A stretch of 64,000 bases of DNA, taken from contig NZ_CP026378.1 of NCBI RefSeq assembly GCF_002953215.1, positions 1,718,540 to 1,782,539 on the forward strand, given 5' to 3'. This document shows, in pieces, positions 10,040 through 18,953 of the stretch. This DNA is from Mixta calida (GTDB taxonomy: Bacteria > Pseudomonadota > Gammaproteobacteria > Enterobacterales > Enterobacteriaceae). The translations under genes were made by a program, and so were the position numbers. Under the pieces are notes generated by a model that ran no database searches, was not told the DNA's origin, and worked only from the letters and a program-made list of their open reading frames with translations. Positions within the stretch are counted from its first letter, which is position 1. Every line of letters begins with the position of its first letter.

Positions 10040-10741
10040 TATCGTCTCCCTCATTCACGTTTTGACATGAGACTGAACAAGCTGAAACAGAAAATCAACA
10101 AAAATCAGGACCGACGCGCGCTTTTTTTCTGGTATTCAAAAAAATTGTTATTGTTATGCTTTTATCGTGCAATTTTATCGAGAAGCAGAAGGTCTTTAAG
10201 GCGATTTTTTTATCTTCCGGTAGGGAAATAAAGAATGTCTGCTGAGAAAGAAGTTGCCTGACGCATTCAGTTAATTTGAAATAAATCTTGTTTTTTTACA
10301 GGGAACTGTCAGTTTTTGTCAGTAAGAAGGCATCTCTGTTGTAGGGAGAAACGATGCAGGGATGTAGTTTTTTAACAACTTATTTACGATGAGCTGTCAG
10401 ATAAATTTATCCGGTACAACGTAAAGCAGGGTAAGCAGTCAAAACAGCGTTGGGTTAAACAATAAAAACCCACAGAGAGCAGGGCTATTTAGTGCCGAAT
10501 TTATGTTAAAAAATGGCATTACAAGCCATTACTCTTTACTGTATCAGGAGTAAATTTCAACAAAGTTGCAATTTGTCGGCGGGATGTATAAAGTAAAAAA
10601 GTGTCAATAAGCGTGATGCATATCTCATTTTTGTGCCACGCACTCATGCTGCGTTATAGCTTTCCTTACCATTTGCCACCGGCTGGCTATGAAAGCTATG
10701 GTGCTGCCTCTCCGTCATCGCGTCATCCGTGAGGAAACGAT
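10040..10741. other. Long intergenic region between yceJ and proP
   Basis: About 700 bases with AT-rich composition and no convincing gene. It must contain divergent promoters for yceJI and proP. A good CRP-like site lies at about 10609-10630. A short open frame at 9986-10231 mostly overlaps yceJ in antisense and has no family features. No terminator or repeat was seen. Confidence 0.6.
10609..10630. promoter_or_regulatory. Probable CRP-binding site upstream of proP
   Basis: CGTGA-TGCATA-TCTCA (core 10612-10627) matches TGTGA-N6-TCACA at eight of ten positions, and the flanks (AT before, TTT after) also fit. A -10-like TTATAG is at 10654-10659. E. coli proP P1 is CRP-controlled, so the site is plausible. 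Binding is inferred. Confidence 0.55.
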
Positions 10742-12211
10742 ATGAACGAAGCTACAGGCTCATCTATCCATACAAAAAAACATTTCTGGCAGAAAAAAGC
10801 GCAAAAGGAACTTACCGTCGACGATATCACCATTGTCGACAATGAGATGCTGAAGCGCGCCGTCGGCGCCGCGGCGCTGGGCAACGCCATGGAGTGGTTT
10901 GACTTCGGCGTTTACAGCTATCTGGCCGTCACTATCGGTAAAGTCTTCTTCCCTGGCGGCAGCCCGGCGGCGCAGTTGATCGCCACCTTCGGCGCCTTTG
11001 CCGCCGCCTTCCTGGTGCGTCCCATCGGCGGCCTGTTTTTCGGCCCGCTCGGCGACCGCATTGGACGTCAGAAAGTGTTGGCGATCACCATGATTTTGAT
11101 GTCTATCGGTACCTTCTGTATCGGGCTGATCCCCGGCTATAACAGCATCGGTATTGCCGCGCCGCTGCTACTGCTGCTGGCGCGTCTGTTGCAGGGCTTC
11201 TCTACCGGAGGAGAATATGGCGGGGCCGCTACCTTTATCGCCGAGTACTCCACCGATAAACGCCGCGGCTTTATGGGCAGCTGGCTGGAGTTCGGCACGC
11301 TGGGCGGTTATTTGCTGGGGGCCGGGCTGGTCACCGCGCTGACGGCGGCGCTGTCGACCGACCAGCTGCTTAGCTGGGGCTGGCGCGTTCCTTTCTTTAT
11401 CGCTGCGCCGCTGGGACTGTTCGGTCTCTATATCCGTCTGAAGCTGGAAGAGACGCCGGCGTTTCAGAAGCATATGGAGAAGCAGGAAGCGCTGGAGCAC
11501 AGCAAGCCGCGCATGACGCTGTGGCAGATGCTGAGCAAATACCGTGCGCAGATGTTGAAATGCATCGGTCTGGTGCTGCTGTTCAACGTCTCCAACTATA
11601 TGCTCACTTCTTACATGCCGAGCTATCTCACCGGCGTGCTGGGACTCAGCGAGCTGAGCGGCCTGATGCTGGTGCTGGTGGTGATGTTTGTGATGATGCC
11701 GCTGACGCTGTTCTGGGGCCACTGGAACGATCGCCTTGGCCGTCGTCCAGTGATCGCGCTTGGATCGGTCGGTTTGATCGTGCTGGCGATCCCGTGTCTG
11801 ATGCTGGTGGCGACCGGCAATCTGGTGTTCGTCTTTATCGGCCTGATGATCCTTGGGGTGCTACACAGCTGCTTCAGCGGCACCATGCCTTCCGCGCTCC
11901 CGGCGCTGTTCGCCACCGATATTCGCTACAGCGCGCTGGCGATCGGCTTTAACATTTCTGTCTCGCTGTTTGGCGGCACCACGCCGCTGATGACCGCCTG
12001 GCTGGTCGATAAAACGCAAAATCTGCTGATGCCTGCTTACTACCTGATGGGTGCTGCGGTGATCGGTTTAATTACCGTCTTCTTTATGCGAGAAACGGCG
12101 CGTAAGCCGCTGCACGGCTCAGCGCCCGCGGTCGGTTCCGAAGCGGAAGCGGTCAGGCTGGTGAAAAAATTAAAGCTGCGCCGTCAGAAAGAAAAGATGC
12201 AGACGCAATAA
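10742..12211 (+). CDS. proP: ProP-type osmoprotectant/proton symporter (MFS)
   Basis: Twelve-helix major facilitator of the metabolite:H+ symporter family, closest in pattern to E. coli ProP, which imports proline and glycine betaine under osmotic stress. Shared blocks: LGNAMEWFDFGVY, MFS motif GPLGDRIGRQK, TFCIGLIPGY, GEYGGA, GFMGSWLEFG, YMPSYL and QNLLMPAYYLM. The product has 489 residues (E. coli 500). The N-terminus is about 15 residues longer. The C-terminal tail is short and basic (about 40 residues, ending LRRQKEKMQTQ) and lacks the long antiparallel coiled coil that tunes osmosensing in E. coli ProP. Its location here is not that of E. coli proP; the exact substrate range is inferred. 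Confidence 0.8.
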   Translation: MNEATGSSIHTKKHFWQKKAQKELTVDDITIVDNEMLKRAVGAAALGNAMEWFDFGVYSYLAVTIGKVFFPGGSPAAQLIATFGAFAAAFLVRPIGGLFFGPLGDRIGRQKVLAITMILMSIGTFCIGLIPGYNSIGIAAPLLLLLARLLQGFSTGGEYGGAATFIAEYSTDKRRGFMGSWLEFGTLGGYLLGAGLVTALTAALSTDQLLSWGWRVPFFIAAPLGLFGLYIRLKLEETPAFQKHMEKQEALEHSKPRMTLWQMLSKYRAQMLKCIGLVLLFNVSNYMLTSYMPSYLTGVLGLSELSGLMLVLVVMFVMMPLTLFWGHWNDRLGRRPVIALGSVGLIVLAIPCLMLVATGNLVFVFIGLMILGVLHSCFSGTMPSALPALFATDIRYSALAIGFNISVSLFGGTTPLMTAWLVDKTQNLLMPAYYLMGAAVIGLITVFFMRETARKPLHGSAPAVGSEAEAVRLVKKLKLRRQKEKMQTQ

Positions 12212-12277
12212 TATCGGCTTTAATGAAGCGCGCCGCGAATAAACAATCATAACGGTATTTATTAGCTTGAAAATAAT

Positions 12278-12308
12278 AAGGCACAATTTAATTGTGCCTT
12301 TATTTTTT
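12278..12308. terminator. Bidirectional terminator between proP and solA
   Basis: AAGGCACAAT / ATTGTGCCTT hairpin (12278-12300) followed by TATTTTTTAT on the plus strand; the minus strand continues TATTATTTTC. Separates two convergent genes. Confidence 0.85.
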
Positions 12309-13422
12309 ATTTAAAGCGGGAAAGAGAGAACGGCGTTAAGTCAAATTCACAGGGCTTATCGCTGGCAAAAGCACAGGCTATTTCACCTAATACGCTGGCG
12401 AATTTAAAACCGTGACCGCTTAATCCGCTTATTACCATGCGCTGATTATCATCCGGCAGCGTATCGATAATAAAATCTTCATCGGGCGAATTATCATAAG
12501 CGCAGGCGGCGCCGTGTAAACAGACGCCGACGCCCGGTAAAAAGCGGCGCAGGAAATTAAACACCTCATTACCATCGCTGGCCCAGGCGCCAAAAGGCCT
12601 GCGCGCCTCGCCGGTCGCCATCGGTTGACCGCCATCGTGTCGGCCTATTTTCAGCTCGTTATTATCAGCCGGAAAACCGTAATACTGGCTGCCGTCTTCC
12701 ATTTCAACGGTAAAGCCGGGGAATTTATTGTTTTCGCTATAGCGGCCGTCGGCCTGATACCAGGCGAACACCTTGCGCACCGGCGTGACCGGCAGTTCAG
12801 GGCAGAGTGCTTTAATCGCGGTGCCGGCGCTGATCAGCACCTTGCGGCCATAGTAGTCGCCGTCAAGGGTGGTGACGCGCTGGAGCTCGCCTTCGCGGGC
12901 GAGGGCGCTAACCGGACAGTTAAACAGCTGGGCGCAGCCCGCCTCGCGCGCCAGGCGTATCCAGCTGCGAATCGCCACTTCCGATTTAAGGTAGCCGGAG
13001 CGCGGCTCATAAACCCCTACGTAGCCATCCGGCACGCTGATGTCCGGCCAGCGCTGTCGCACCTGTTCCGCCTCCAGCACCTCAATTTCAAGCTGGAACT
13101 GACGCGCGCTTTCAATAACGTTGGCGATAAACGGCGAGGCGGCAGGAGAGAGATTGATAATGCCGCTGCGGTGCATGATGCGCTCGCCGCTCAGCGTTTC
13201 CAGCTCGTCCCAGAGCTGTTGCGCGCGCAGCACCATCGGCACATAGCGCGCGCCTTCGCCGTAGGCGTGGCGGATAAGGCGCGTGGCGCCGTGATGGCTG
13301 CCTTCCTGATGAGGGGGATGGGCGCTGTCGATCATCAGCACCTTCAGCCCGGCGCGGGTGGCGTACCAGCCCGCCGCGGCACCGACGGAGCCACTCCCGA
13401 TAACGATAAGATCATAAACCAT
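12307..13422 (-). CDS. solA: N-methyl-L-tryptophan oxidase SolA
   Basis: FAD-dependent amine oxidase of the monomeric sarcosine oxidase family; demethylates N-methyltryptophan and related N-methyl amino acids with release of formaldehyde and hydrogen peroxide. The 371-residue product starts with the Rossmann motif [14 protein letters not shown], then [17 protein letters not shown]. The cysteine in [14 protein letters not shown] is the expected covalent flavin attachment residue, and [15 protein letters not shown] closes the flavin site. The frame extends to 13491, but ATG 13422 (MVYDLIVIG) has AGGAG nine bases upstream and matches the family start. Confidence 0.93.
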   Translation of the reverse strand: MVYDLIVIGSGSVGAAAGWYATRAGLKVLMIDSAHPPHQEGSHHGATRLIRHAYGEGARYVPMVLRAQQLWDELETLSGERIMHRSGIINLSPAASPFIANVIESARQFQLEIEVLEAEQVRQRWPDISVPDGYVGVYEPRSGYLKSEVAIRSWIRLAREAGCAQLFNCPVSALAREGELQRVTTLDGDYYGRKVLISAGTAIKALCPELPVTPVRKVFAWYQADGRYSENNKFPGFTVEMEDGSQYYGFPADNNELKIGRHDGGQPMATGEARRPFGAWASDGNEVFNFLRRFLPGVGVCLHGAACAYDNSPDEDFIIDTLPDDNQRMVISGLSGHGFKFASVLGEIACAFASDKPCEFDLTPFSLSRFK

Positions 13423-13481
13423 TTGCCAACTTCTCCTGACGCTGCGAAGGGTTAGCAGCATAGCAAAAGGGCGCGGATAAT

Positions 13482-13505
13482 AAAAAGGCACCCCGAAAGG
13501 TGCCT
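13482..13505 (-). terminator. Intrinsic terminator after bssS
   Basis: AGGCACC / GGTGCCT stem (13486-13492, 13499-13505) followed on the minus strand by five T residues, 18 bases past the bssS stop. Confidence 0.8.
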
Positions 13506-13522
13506 GTCAAACATGATGCTAA

Positions 13523-13777
13523 TTAGTGCTTTTTGTAGTCTCGAGCAAGGATTTCGCTGGCTTCTATTTTAGCGATGCCCGCTTCCAGAATGGAGATAAA
13601 TTGTCTGGCAACATCCGTAGTCAGCCAGTAAGTCGGCCCTACGTCGGCTTCATCAGGCTGTTGCTCATTAGATGAAAGCGAGTGCAGACGAATCATCATC
13701 GCATCATACGAGTCCACGGTACTGATATCCCATCCAACGAGGGGATGTGTCTGAATGATCTCTTTATTACTGTCCAT
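13523..13777 (-). CDS. bssS: Biofilm formation regulator BssS
   Basis: Small cytosolic protein of 84 residues, equal in length to E. coli BssS (YceP), which influences biofilm formation and indole/autoinducer-2 signalling by an unknown mechanism. Nearly invariant blocks are IQTHPLVGWDISTVDSYDA and WLTTDVARQFISILEAGIAKIE; the linker and the last ten residues vary. It is flanked by its own terminator and lies between solA and a small coiled-coil gene not found here in E. coli. Confidence 0.93.
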   Translation of the reverse strand: MDSNKEIIQTHPLVGWDISTVDSYDAMMIRLHSLSSNEQQPDEADVGPTYWLTTDVARQFISILEAGIAKIEASEILARDYKKH

Positions 13778-13956
13778 TATAACCCCCTTATTACTCGTAG
13801 AACGAAGTGATTAATTGAGGTTTCAATGCGGCTTTTTTTCACAGAGCAGAATGATTATAACAGCGTTACAGAATTAAGCGGCACGAAAAATGCGCTAATC
13901 GCTACTTTAATCGGCAGGTGAATAATAATTGAACGGAAATCTGAAATTTCTTAGAG

Positions 13957-13986
13957 AGAAAAAACTCCTGCCTGAAGCAGGAGTTT
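13957..13986 (-). terminator. Intrinsic terminator after the IraP-like gene
   Basis: AAACTCCTGC / GCAGGAGTTT 10-bp perfect stem with a 5-base loop, then a minus-strand T tract. It lies seven bases beyond the stop at 13993. Confidence 0.88.
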
Positions 13987-13992
13987 ATAAAA

Positions 13993-14268
13993 TTAAACGC
14001 CGGCATCGGACTGAATTTTTACCGGCGCGCTGCGTTTTTCCAGTTCTTCTGCAAGGCGGGCAAAATGCAGCTGCATCCCCTCATCATAATTTTGATTCTG
14101 CGATTCCAGACGCAGGCTGTGAATCAACAGCTGGTTGGATTTGGCGTCCAGACAAAATGTCAGATAAGAAAACGCGTTTTCCAGCACGGTAAGACGACGC
14201 TGCTGTTCGCCAATTAGCGCCAGCAGTTCACCAAATGTCATCGCCTCTTCGGGTTTTTCAGTGGTCAT
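13993..14268 (-). CDS. Small helical protein, possibly IraP-like anti-adaptor
   Basis: A 91-residue, largely helical protein (MTFGELLALIGEQQRRL, then LTVLENAFSYLTFCLDAK, then an acidic helix ending LAEELEKRS) with coiled-coil character and no signal peptide. It is a real gene: a strong AGGAGGTG lies eight bases before ATG 14268, and a perfect terminator follows the stop. The frame could extend to 14301, but that start has no ribosome site. The pattern ELL...LE...LI resembles E. coli IraP, which protects sigma-S from RssB-directed proteolysis, but similarity by eye is weak. It could instead be an unrelated lineage-specific regulator. The gene lies between bssS and dinI, where E. coli has none. 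Confidence 0.7.
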   Translation of the reverse strand: MTTEKPEEAMTFGELLALIGEQQRRLTVLENAFSYLTFCLDAKSNQLLIHSLRLESQNQNYDEGMQLHFARLAEELEKRSAPVKIQSDAGV

Positions 14269-14363
14269 GGGTAACACCTCCTGTAAGCATGACTGGCGCA
14301 AGAATAAGTCATCAGCTTAAAACAGTCTATAACCGCGTTGACGCGGCGGCGAGGCGGCAAAGA

Positions 14364-14392
14364 TAAAAAAAAGCCGGATGGCGATATCCGGC
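14364..14392 (-). terminator. Intrinsic terminator after dinI
   Basis: GCCGGAT / ATCCGGC stem (14373-14379, 14386-14392) followed on the minus strand by at least eight T residues. Confidence 0.87.
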
Positions 14393-14414
14393 AAACAACG
14401 GCACAAAGAGGGGA

Positions 14415-14660
14415 TCAGTCAGTGATAAACCAGTCGTCCGCGCTTTCCCATGTCTCCTGCAGGATTTCGGTCACGCGATCTTTCGCTTCTTTACCACTGC
14501 CCATCACGGTCAGGTTATTGGCGCTGGCGTAGCGCACGGAAATATGGTTGCTGACTTCAGGAAATTCTTTATCAATACGTTTTGACAACTCCTGCGTCAG
14601 CGCATCGATAGCGCCGGCAGGGAGCTGAGTGGTTTTCGCTATAGTGACTTCAACACGCAT
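14415..14660 (-). CDS. dinI: DNA damage-inducible protein DinI
   Basis: SOS modulator of 81 residues, same length as E. coli DinI. It binds RecA filaments, stabilises them and limits UmuD cleavage. The N-terminus RVEVTIAKTTQLPAGAIDAL and the acidic C-terminal helix EILQETWESADDWF, which mimics DNA to contact RecA, are both conserved. A consensus LexA box lies 20 bases upstream of the start, so induction by DNA damage is expected. Transcribed alone, with its own terminator. Confidence 0.96.
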   Translation of the reverse strand: MRVEVTIAKTTQLPAGAIDALTQELSKRIDKEFPEVSNHISVRYASANNLTVMGSGKEAKDRVTEILQETWESADDWFITD

Positions 14661-14678
14661 ATCTGCCTCCGCTTTGAG

Positions 14679-14698
14679 TACTGTGTATTTATACAGTT
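14679..14698. promoter_or_regulatory. LexA (SOS) box of dinI
   Basis: Palindrome CTGT-N8-ACAG at 14681-14696, with flanking TA before and TT after, agrees with the enterobacterial LexA consensus. It lies immediately upstream of dinI. Confidence 0.9.
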
Positions 14699-14797
14699 AA
14701 CACGAACGCAAAGCAACGAAAAGCTGCGCGAGAAAGAGGGGAAGCGTAAAAGAAAAGCGGAGACGGCTGACGCGTACTGCGCCAGCCAAAAGGCGTA

Positions 14798-15841
14798 TCA
14801 GGCGACGCGCCAGTTCAGCGTTTCACCGGCGAGGAAAGGCACTAGCGTATCGCCCGCCGCAGGGATGCTTTCGGGCACCGTCCAGGGCTCGCGCACCAGA
14901 CGAATCGTTCCTTCATTCAGCGGCAGCCCGTAGAAGCGTGGGCCGTTCTCCGAGCAGAAGGCTTCAAAGTGCGCCAGCGCATCCATCTCTTCAAATACCG
15001 TGGCGTAGGCGGGCAGCGCCGTCGGCGCGTTAAATACCCCGGCGCAGCCGCAGCTCGTCTCTTTACGGTGACGCAGATGCGGCGCGGTATCGGTGCCGAG
15101 GAAAAAGCGCGGATGGCCGCTGGCGATCACCTTGCGCAGCGCCTCCTGATGCACATTGCGCTTCAGGATCGGCAGGCAATAAAGATGCGGACGCACGCCG
15201 CCGACCAACATATGGTTACGGTTAAACATCAGATGCTGCGGGGTAATCGTCGCGCCGAGACGCTCATTACCCGCCTCCACATACTGCGCCGCCTCTTTGG
15301 TGGTGATATGTTCAAACACCACCTTCAGCTCAGGGTAGCGCTGGCGCAGCGGCTCCATCACCGTTTCGATAAAGCGCGCCTCGCGATCGAAAATATCGAT
15401 ATGTGCGTCGGTGACTTCGCCATGGATCAGCAGCGGCATGCCGATGCGCTGCATCCGCTCCAGCACCGAAGCGATGGCATCGATGCTGGTGACGCCGTGG
15501 CTGGAGTTGGTGGTGGCGTGAGCGGGATAGAGTTTGGCGGCGGTGAAAACGCCAGCGCTGAACCCTTTTTCCACTTCGTCCGCGCTCAGCGAATCGGTCA
15601 GGTAGCAGGTCATCAGCGGCTGGAACGCATGGCCTTCCGGCAGCGCGGCGAGAATGCGCTCGCGGTAGGCGATGGCCGCCTCGACGCTGGTGACCGGCGG
15701 CGCCAGATTAGGCATAACGATGGCACGGCCGCACACGGCGCTGGTCCAGGGCAATACGGCGCGCAGCATCTCATCGTCACGCAGATGGATATGCCAGTCG
15801 TCAGGGCGGCGAATGATCAGTTGCTGGGGTTGTGCAGTCAT
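14798..15841 (-). CDS. pyrC: Dihydroorotase PyrC
   Basis: Zinc enzyme that cyclises carbamoyl-aspartate to dihydroorotate in pyrimidine synthesis. The product has 347 residues (E. coli 348). DDWHIHLRD near residue 16 holds the two metal-binding histidines; [13 protein letters not shown] near 102 holds the lysine that becomes carboxylated to bridge the metals; later metal ligands are in HGEVTD, FEHITT and the [10 protein letters not shown] segment. A PurR-like box upstream and a C-rich presumed start-site region suggest the same dual control by purines and by CTP-dependent start-site switching known for E. coli pyrC. Confidence 0.95.
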   Translation of the reverse strand: MTAQPQQLIIRRPDDWHIHLRDDEMLRAVLPWTSAVCGRAIVMPNLAPPVTSVEAAIAYRERILAALPEGHAFQPLMTCYLTDSLSADEVEKGFSAGVFTAAKLYPAHATTNSSHGVTSIDAIASVLERMQRIGMPLLIHGEVTDAHIDIFDREARFIETVMEPLRQRYPELKVVFEHITTKEAAQYVEAGNERLGATITPQHLMFNRNHMLVGGVRPHLYCLPILKRNVHQEALRKVIASGHPRFFLGTDTAPHLRHRKETSCGCAGVFNAPTALPAYATVFEEMDALAHFEAFCSENGPRFYGLPLNEGTIRLVREPWTVPESIPAAGDTLVPFLAGETLNWRVA

Positions 15842-15907
15842 CAGTTATGCTCCGGCGGTAAGAATGAAGAAAGGCGGTTTTTAGCCGGGTACCAAGCATA
15901 AGGATAA

Positions 15908-15923
15908 AGGCAACCGATTGCAC
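15908..15923. promoter_or_regulatory. PurR-like operator of pyrC
   Basis: AGGCAACCGATTGCAC fits the PurR pattern ANGCAANCGNTTNCNT at all fixed positions but the last. On the minus strand it overlaps the expected -35 region of a promoter whose -10 is TATGCT (15895-15900), followed by ACCCGG, where transcription could start at C or G as in E. coli pyrC. Confidence 0.65.
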
Positions 15924-15943
15924 TTGCTTTGTGCGCGTCAGGT

Positions 15944-15967
15944 AAAAAAAGCCCCGCGTGGCGGGGC
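15944..15967 (-). terminator. Intrinsic terminator after yceB
   Basis: GCCCCGC-GTG-GCGGGGC stem-loop (15951-15967) followed on the minus strand by seven T residues, 31 bases beyond the yceB stop. Confidence 0.87.
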
Positions 15968-15998
15968 GTTGAGAAGATAGCCGATAAGTTGAAAAGGG

Positions 15999-16562
15999 TT
16001 AGTCGGTAAAGGGAATAACCAGCTCGCCCGGTTTGACTTCAATGCCTTTCGCCAGTTTTTTCGCCATCGCTTCCGCTTTGCTGCGCTCGGTGCTTAACAC
16101 CCAGGCCGGCTCACGATCGAAATAGCTTTTCAGCGACTGATTCAGATAGGGCGTCAGGGTTTGCAGCACCGGCTGCATTTTCTCCGGCTGTACGTCCGAC
16201 TGCACGATTTCCATATCTTTCAGGTAAATCGCGCCTTTTTCTTTATCGAAAAACGGCTGCGCTTTCATCTTCAGCTGCATATCCGCCTGCTGCGGACCGA
16301 GCAGTGAAGTGATGTTGACCTTCGCGTTGCCGGAGAGCGTCACCTTGCCCGGCTCTTCGCGGCCAATCTGGCTGCTGAGGTTGGTCAGTACGATATGCGC
16401 ATTGACCAGCCCGGAGACGCCGATATTTTTTTCGTAGTTATTATGCTTTTGCAAAGCCTGGTTCACCTCCTGTTCGGAGATGGTGTACTGGGTAAGCTGG
16501 TTACAGGCGGTTAGCAGACCGGCAACCAGAAGGGCGCAGAGCGCCAGAAACGCCTTGTTCAT
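15999..16562 (-). CDS. yceB: YceB family lipoprotein
   Basis: DUF1439 lipoprotein of 187 residues (E. coli YceB 186). Signal peptide with lipobox LLTAC, then NQLTQYTISEQEVNQAL, NAHIVLTNLSSQIGREEPGKVTLSG and the C-terminus AKKLAKGIEVKPGELVIPFTD, all nearly as in E. coli. The fold is related to small lipid-binding periplasmic proteins; function unknown. The frame extends to 16640, but ATG 16562 (MNKAFLAL) has GAGGA seven bases upstream and gives a normal signal peptide. Confidence 0.92.
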   Translation of the reverse strand: MNKAFLALCALLVAGLLTACNQLTQYTISEQEVNQALQKHNNYEKNIGVSGLVNAHIVLTNLSSQIGREEPGKVTLSGNAKVNITSLLGPQQADMQLKMKAQPFFDKEKGAIYLKDMEIVQSDVQPEKMQPVLQTLTPYLNQSLKSYFDREPAWVLSTERSKAEAMAKKLAKGIEVKPGELVIPFTD

Positions 16563-16664
16563 GACAATCCTCGAAAGTAATGCGGAGAAAGTCTCCTTTT
16601 TAAGGAGGCTAAGCTTGCCGCAATCGCCGCCGCGAGTCACCAGGAGAATACGTAAAGAAGGGGA

Positions 16665-16689
16665 AAAAGAGAGGCGGCATGATGCCGCC
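16665..16689 (-). terminator. Probable terminator after grxB
   Basis: GGCGGC-ATGAT-GCCGCC hairpin (16673-16689) followed on the minus strand by TCTCTTTTTCCCC, nine bases past the grxB stop. Confidence 0.7.
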
Positions 16690-16697
16690 CGGCAATA

Positions 16698-17345
16698 TCA
16701 AACCGCGATGGAGCTCAGCAAATTAACCTGCGTCTGCTTCGCCATATTATCGCGATACTCGGCAACCCGGCTGGGCCAGGTGACGCCTGCCACCAGCGTC
16801 AGCGAACGCAGCAGCGGGAAAAGGTGAATGTCATCATCCGACAGCTCGCCGTTGACCGCATTCGGCTTGACGATCAGCTTATCGAGATCGCGAAGATCGT
16901 CGCTGATCTTCTTCACCAGCCCGTTGGCGTGCTGTTTCAGCTCGGCGAAGTCACCGATGCTGGCTTCCTTTTTATTTTTAAAATAGCTGCGCGCTTCCGG
17001 CGTGGCGAACTCGGCGAAAGAGGCCTGCGCGATGCGGGGCAGCAGCAGCTTATTCACGTAGCCGTTCACGTTGCGCAGCCAGTCATTGATGGCGGGATTG
17101 GTTTTGCCGGTCAGCAGCGGTTCGCCATCCAGCTTATCGACAAAACGCACAATATCGAGGCTTTCCGGCATGCAGCTGCCATCCTCTTTTTGCAGGATCG
17201 GCGCAATCTTCTGACCGATCAGACGCTTCGGCGTTTCTTCATCGTCGTTGAGCATCACGATCAGTTCTACCGGCAGGTTTTTCAGACCGAAAATCATGCG
17301 CGCTTTCACGCAGAAGGGACAATGATCGTAAATATAGAGTTTCAC
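16698..17345 (-). CDS. grxB: Glutaredoxin 2
   Basis: GST-like monomeric glutaredoxin of 215 residues, the same length as E. coli Grx2, which reduces protein and glutathione mixed disulfides. An N-terminal thioredoxin-like domain (1-75) is followed by an all-helical domain (LLTGKTNPAINDWLRNVNGY onward). The active site reads CPFC (residues 9-12) in place of the usual CPYC, and the cis-proline loop reads QKIAPILQK where E. coli has QKQVPILQK. Both cysteines are kept, so activity is expected. Transcribed separately from mdtH and yceB. Confidence 0.93.
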   Translation of the reverse strand: MKLYIYDHCPFCVKARMIFGLKNLPVELIVMLNDDEETPKRLIGQKIAPILQKEDGSCMPESLDIVRFVDKLDGEPLLTGKTNPAINDWLRNVNGYVNKLLLPRIAQASFAEFATPEARSYFKNKKEASIGDFAELKQHANGLVKKISDDLRDLDKLIVKPNAVNGELSDDDIHLFPLLRSLTLVAGVTWPSRVAEYRDNMAKQTQVNLLSSIAV

Positions 17346-17455
17346 CAGACCTCTCCTTACTGCTGCTGTCGGCAGCGTCGGCCGCCGACAATCGTTTGAA
17401 TAGTCTTAAAAAGTATGGAAGAGATTCAGAGGGAGGGCAAACCGCGACGGCGGCT

Positions 17456-18661
17456 TTAGCCGCCGCTGAGCATCGCGGGCGCGGCGGTGCGCGGCTGAAA
17501 CTGCCACCAGAGCGCCAGCAGCGTCGCCATGCCCACGCTGCCGAGCATCAGCCAGGGAAGCTCTGGCAGACCCAGCTCGCGGCCGGCGTCGAACATCCAG
17601 CCGCCGCCGGTGTAGCCGAGCGCGCCGCCCAGCGCCAGGCCGAGGCGGCTGAAGCCGAGATAGCTGCCGCGCGCCCGCGCGCTGGCCAGCTCGGCGCTGA
17701 GGGTTTCCCGCGCCGGCTCGGCGATAATCGAGCCGATATAAAACAGGCTGATCAGCACAAACAGCTGCTGCAACGAGTCGGTCAGGCCGATGGGCAGCAG
17801 GCTGAGCGTCATCAACAGCAGGCCCGCCATCAGGCGATGGTGCAGGCGAAAGCGCTTTTCGCTCCAGCGGGCGATGGGATAGAGCAGCGTCAGCGACAGC
17901 GTGGCTTCAATGGCGTACATCCATTTCACCGCGCTGGCGCTGCCAGCAACCTGATTCACCATAATCGGCAGCATCAGCATCACCTGTACCGCCAGCATGT
18001 AATAGCCGGTCAGCGTCAGCACATAGGTGCAGAAGCGGCGATCTTTCAATACGCGGCTTAACCCTTCGCGCATCGGCGTCGGCACGGTGGAGATGCGCCA
18101 GGCGGGCAGCAGCAGGGCGTTGAACAGCGCGGCCAGCACGAACACCAGCGCGCCGGCCCAGCAGACCAGACGGAAATCCCAGGCGAGCAGCCAGCTGCCG
18201 ATTAGCGCGCCCAGCACTGCGCCAGCGCTGTCCTGCATCATTAACAGCGAAAAGAAGCGGCCGCGCGCCTCCGGGCGGATCAGCTTCACCACCAGCGCGG
18301 TGCGCGGCGGATCGAACAGCGTGCCGCCGATGCCCGAGAGCAGACAGGAGAACCAGAGAACCCAGGGCTCGTGCGCCACCGCCATGGCGGCGAAACCGGC
18401 GGCGCGCAGCAGCATGCCGCTGACGATCATCGGCTTGGCGCCGAAGCGGTCGGCGATCGCGCCGCCGAAGACCCCCAGCCCCTGCTGCACCAGCTGACGC
18501 AGCCCAAGCGCGATGCCCACCATTATCGCCGCCCAGCCCAGCTGATCGACGAAGCGAATCGAAATCAGCGGAAAAACGACAAAAAAGCCCAGCACCACCA
18601 GCATATTGTCGACCAGCAGAAAAATGCGCCCCAGACGCCGGGCGCGCGCAACACAAGCCAT
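17456..18661 (-). CDS. mdtH: Multidrug efflux MFS transporter MdtH
   Basis: Drug:H+ antiporter of the major facilitator superfamily with 12 predicted helices, 401 residues (E. coli MdtH 402). In E. coli it gives low-level resistance to some fluoroquinolones. Conserved features: [20 protein letters not shown] in helix 1, motif [38 protein letters not shown] and [16 protein letters not shown]. It is divergent from rimJ across 292 bases that carry both promoters. Confidence 0.93.
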   Translation of the reverse strand: MACVARARRLGRIFLLVDNMLVVLGFFVVFPLISIRFVDQLGWAAIMVGIALGLRQLVQQGLGVFGGAIADRFGAKPMIVSGMLLRAAGFAAMAVAHEPWVLWFSCLLSGIGGTLFDPPRTALVVKLIRPEARGRFFSLLMMQDSAGAVLGALIGSWLLAWDFRLVCWAGALVFVLAALFNALLLPAWRISTVPTPMREGLSRVLKDRRFCTYVLTLTGYYMLAVQVMLMLPIMVNQVAGSASAVKWMYAIEATLSLTLLYPIARWSEKRFRLHHRLMAGLLLMTLSLLPIGLTDSLQQLFVLISLFYIGSIIAEPARETLSAELASARARGSYLGFSRLGLALGGALGYTGGGWMFDAGRELGLPELPWLMLGSVGMATLLALWWQFQPRTAAPAMLSGG

Positions 18662-18953
18662 GCTGATTCCTTAGCAACCATAAACAAAGCGCATTTGAAG
18701 AAGCTCTATTCTCGGTGTTGGCTGTGCAATTTAACAGCAAACGGGGAATGATATTTTTTTATCGATCTTTGACAAAATGTGCTGTAATTTCAGGGCAGTA
18801 ATAGCGTCTTCTCAGCTTTTCTTCACGCCGGGTTTGCTTCCGGGCAATCTGTGAAGCCAGAATAATGAGAGACGGATGGCCGGGCTGCGCTGACGACAGC
18901 CGCGCCGGGCATCAATCAATTTTGTTTATCAGCCATGGCTTTCAGGAGAAAAG
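18662..18953. promoter_or_regulatory. mdtH/rimJ divergent intergenic region
   Basis: 292 bases without a gene. It must hold the mdtH and rimJ promoters. The half near mdtH is AT-rich; the half near rimJ has a GC-rich inverted-repeat-like stretch around 18878-18910. No recognisable operator was found. Confidence 0.4.

Noticed and set aside
9986-10231. 81-codon plus-strand frame upstream of proP
   Set aside because: Overlaps the yceJ 5' end in antisense, basic low-complexity translation, no ribosome site.
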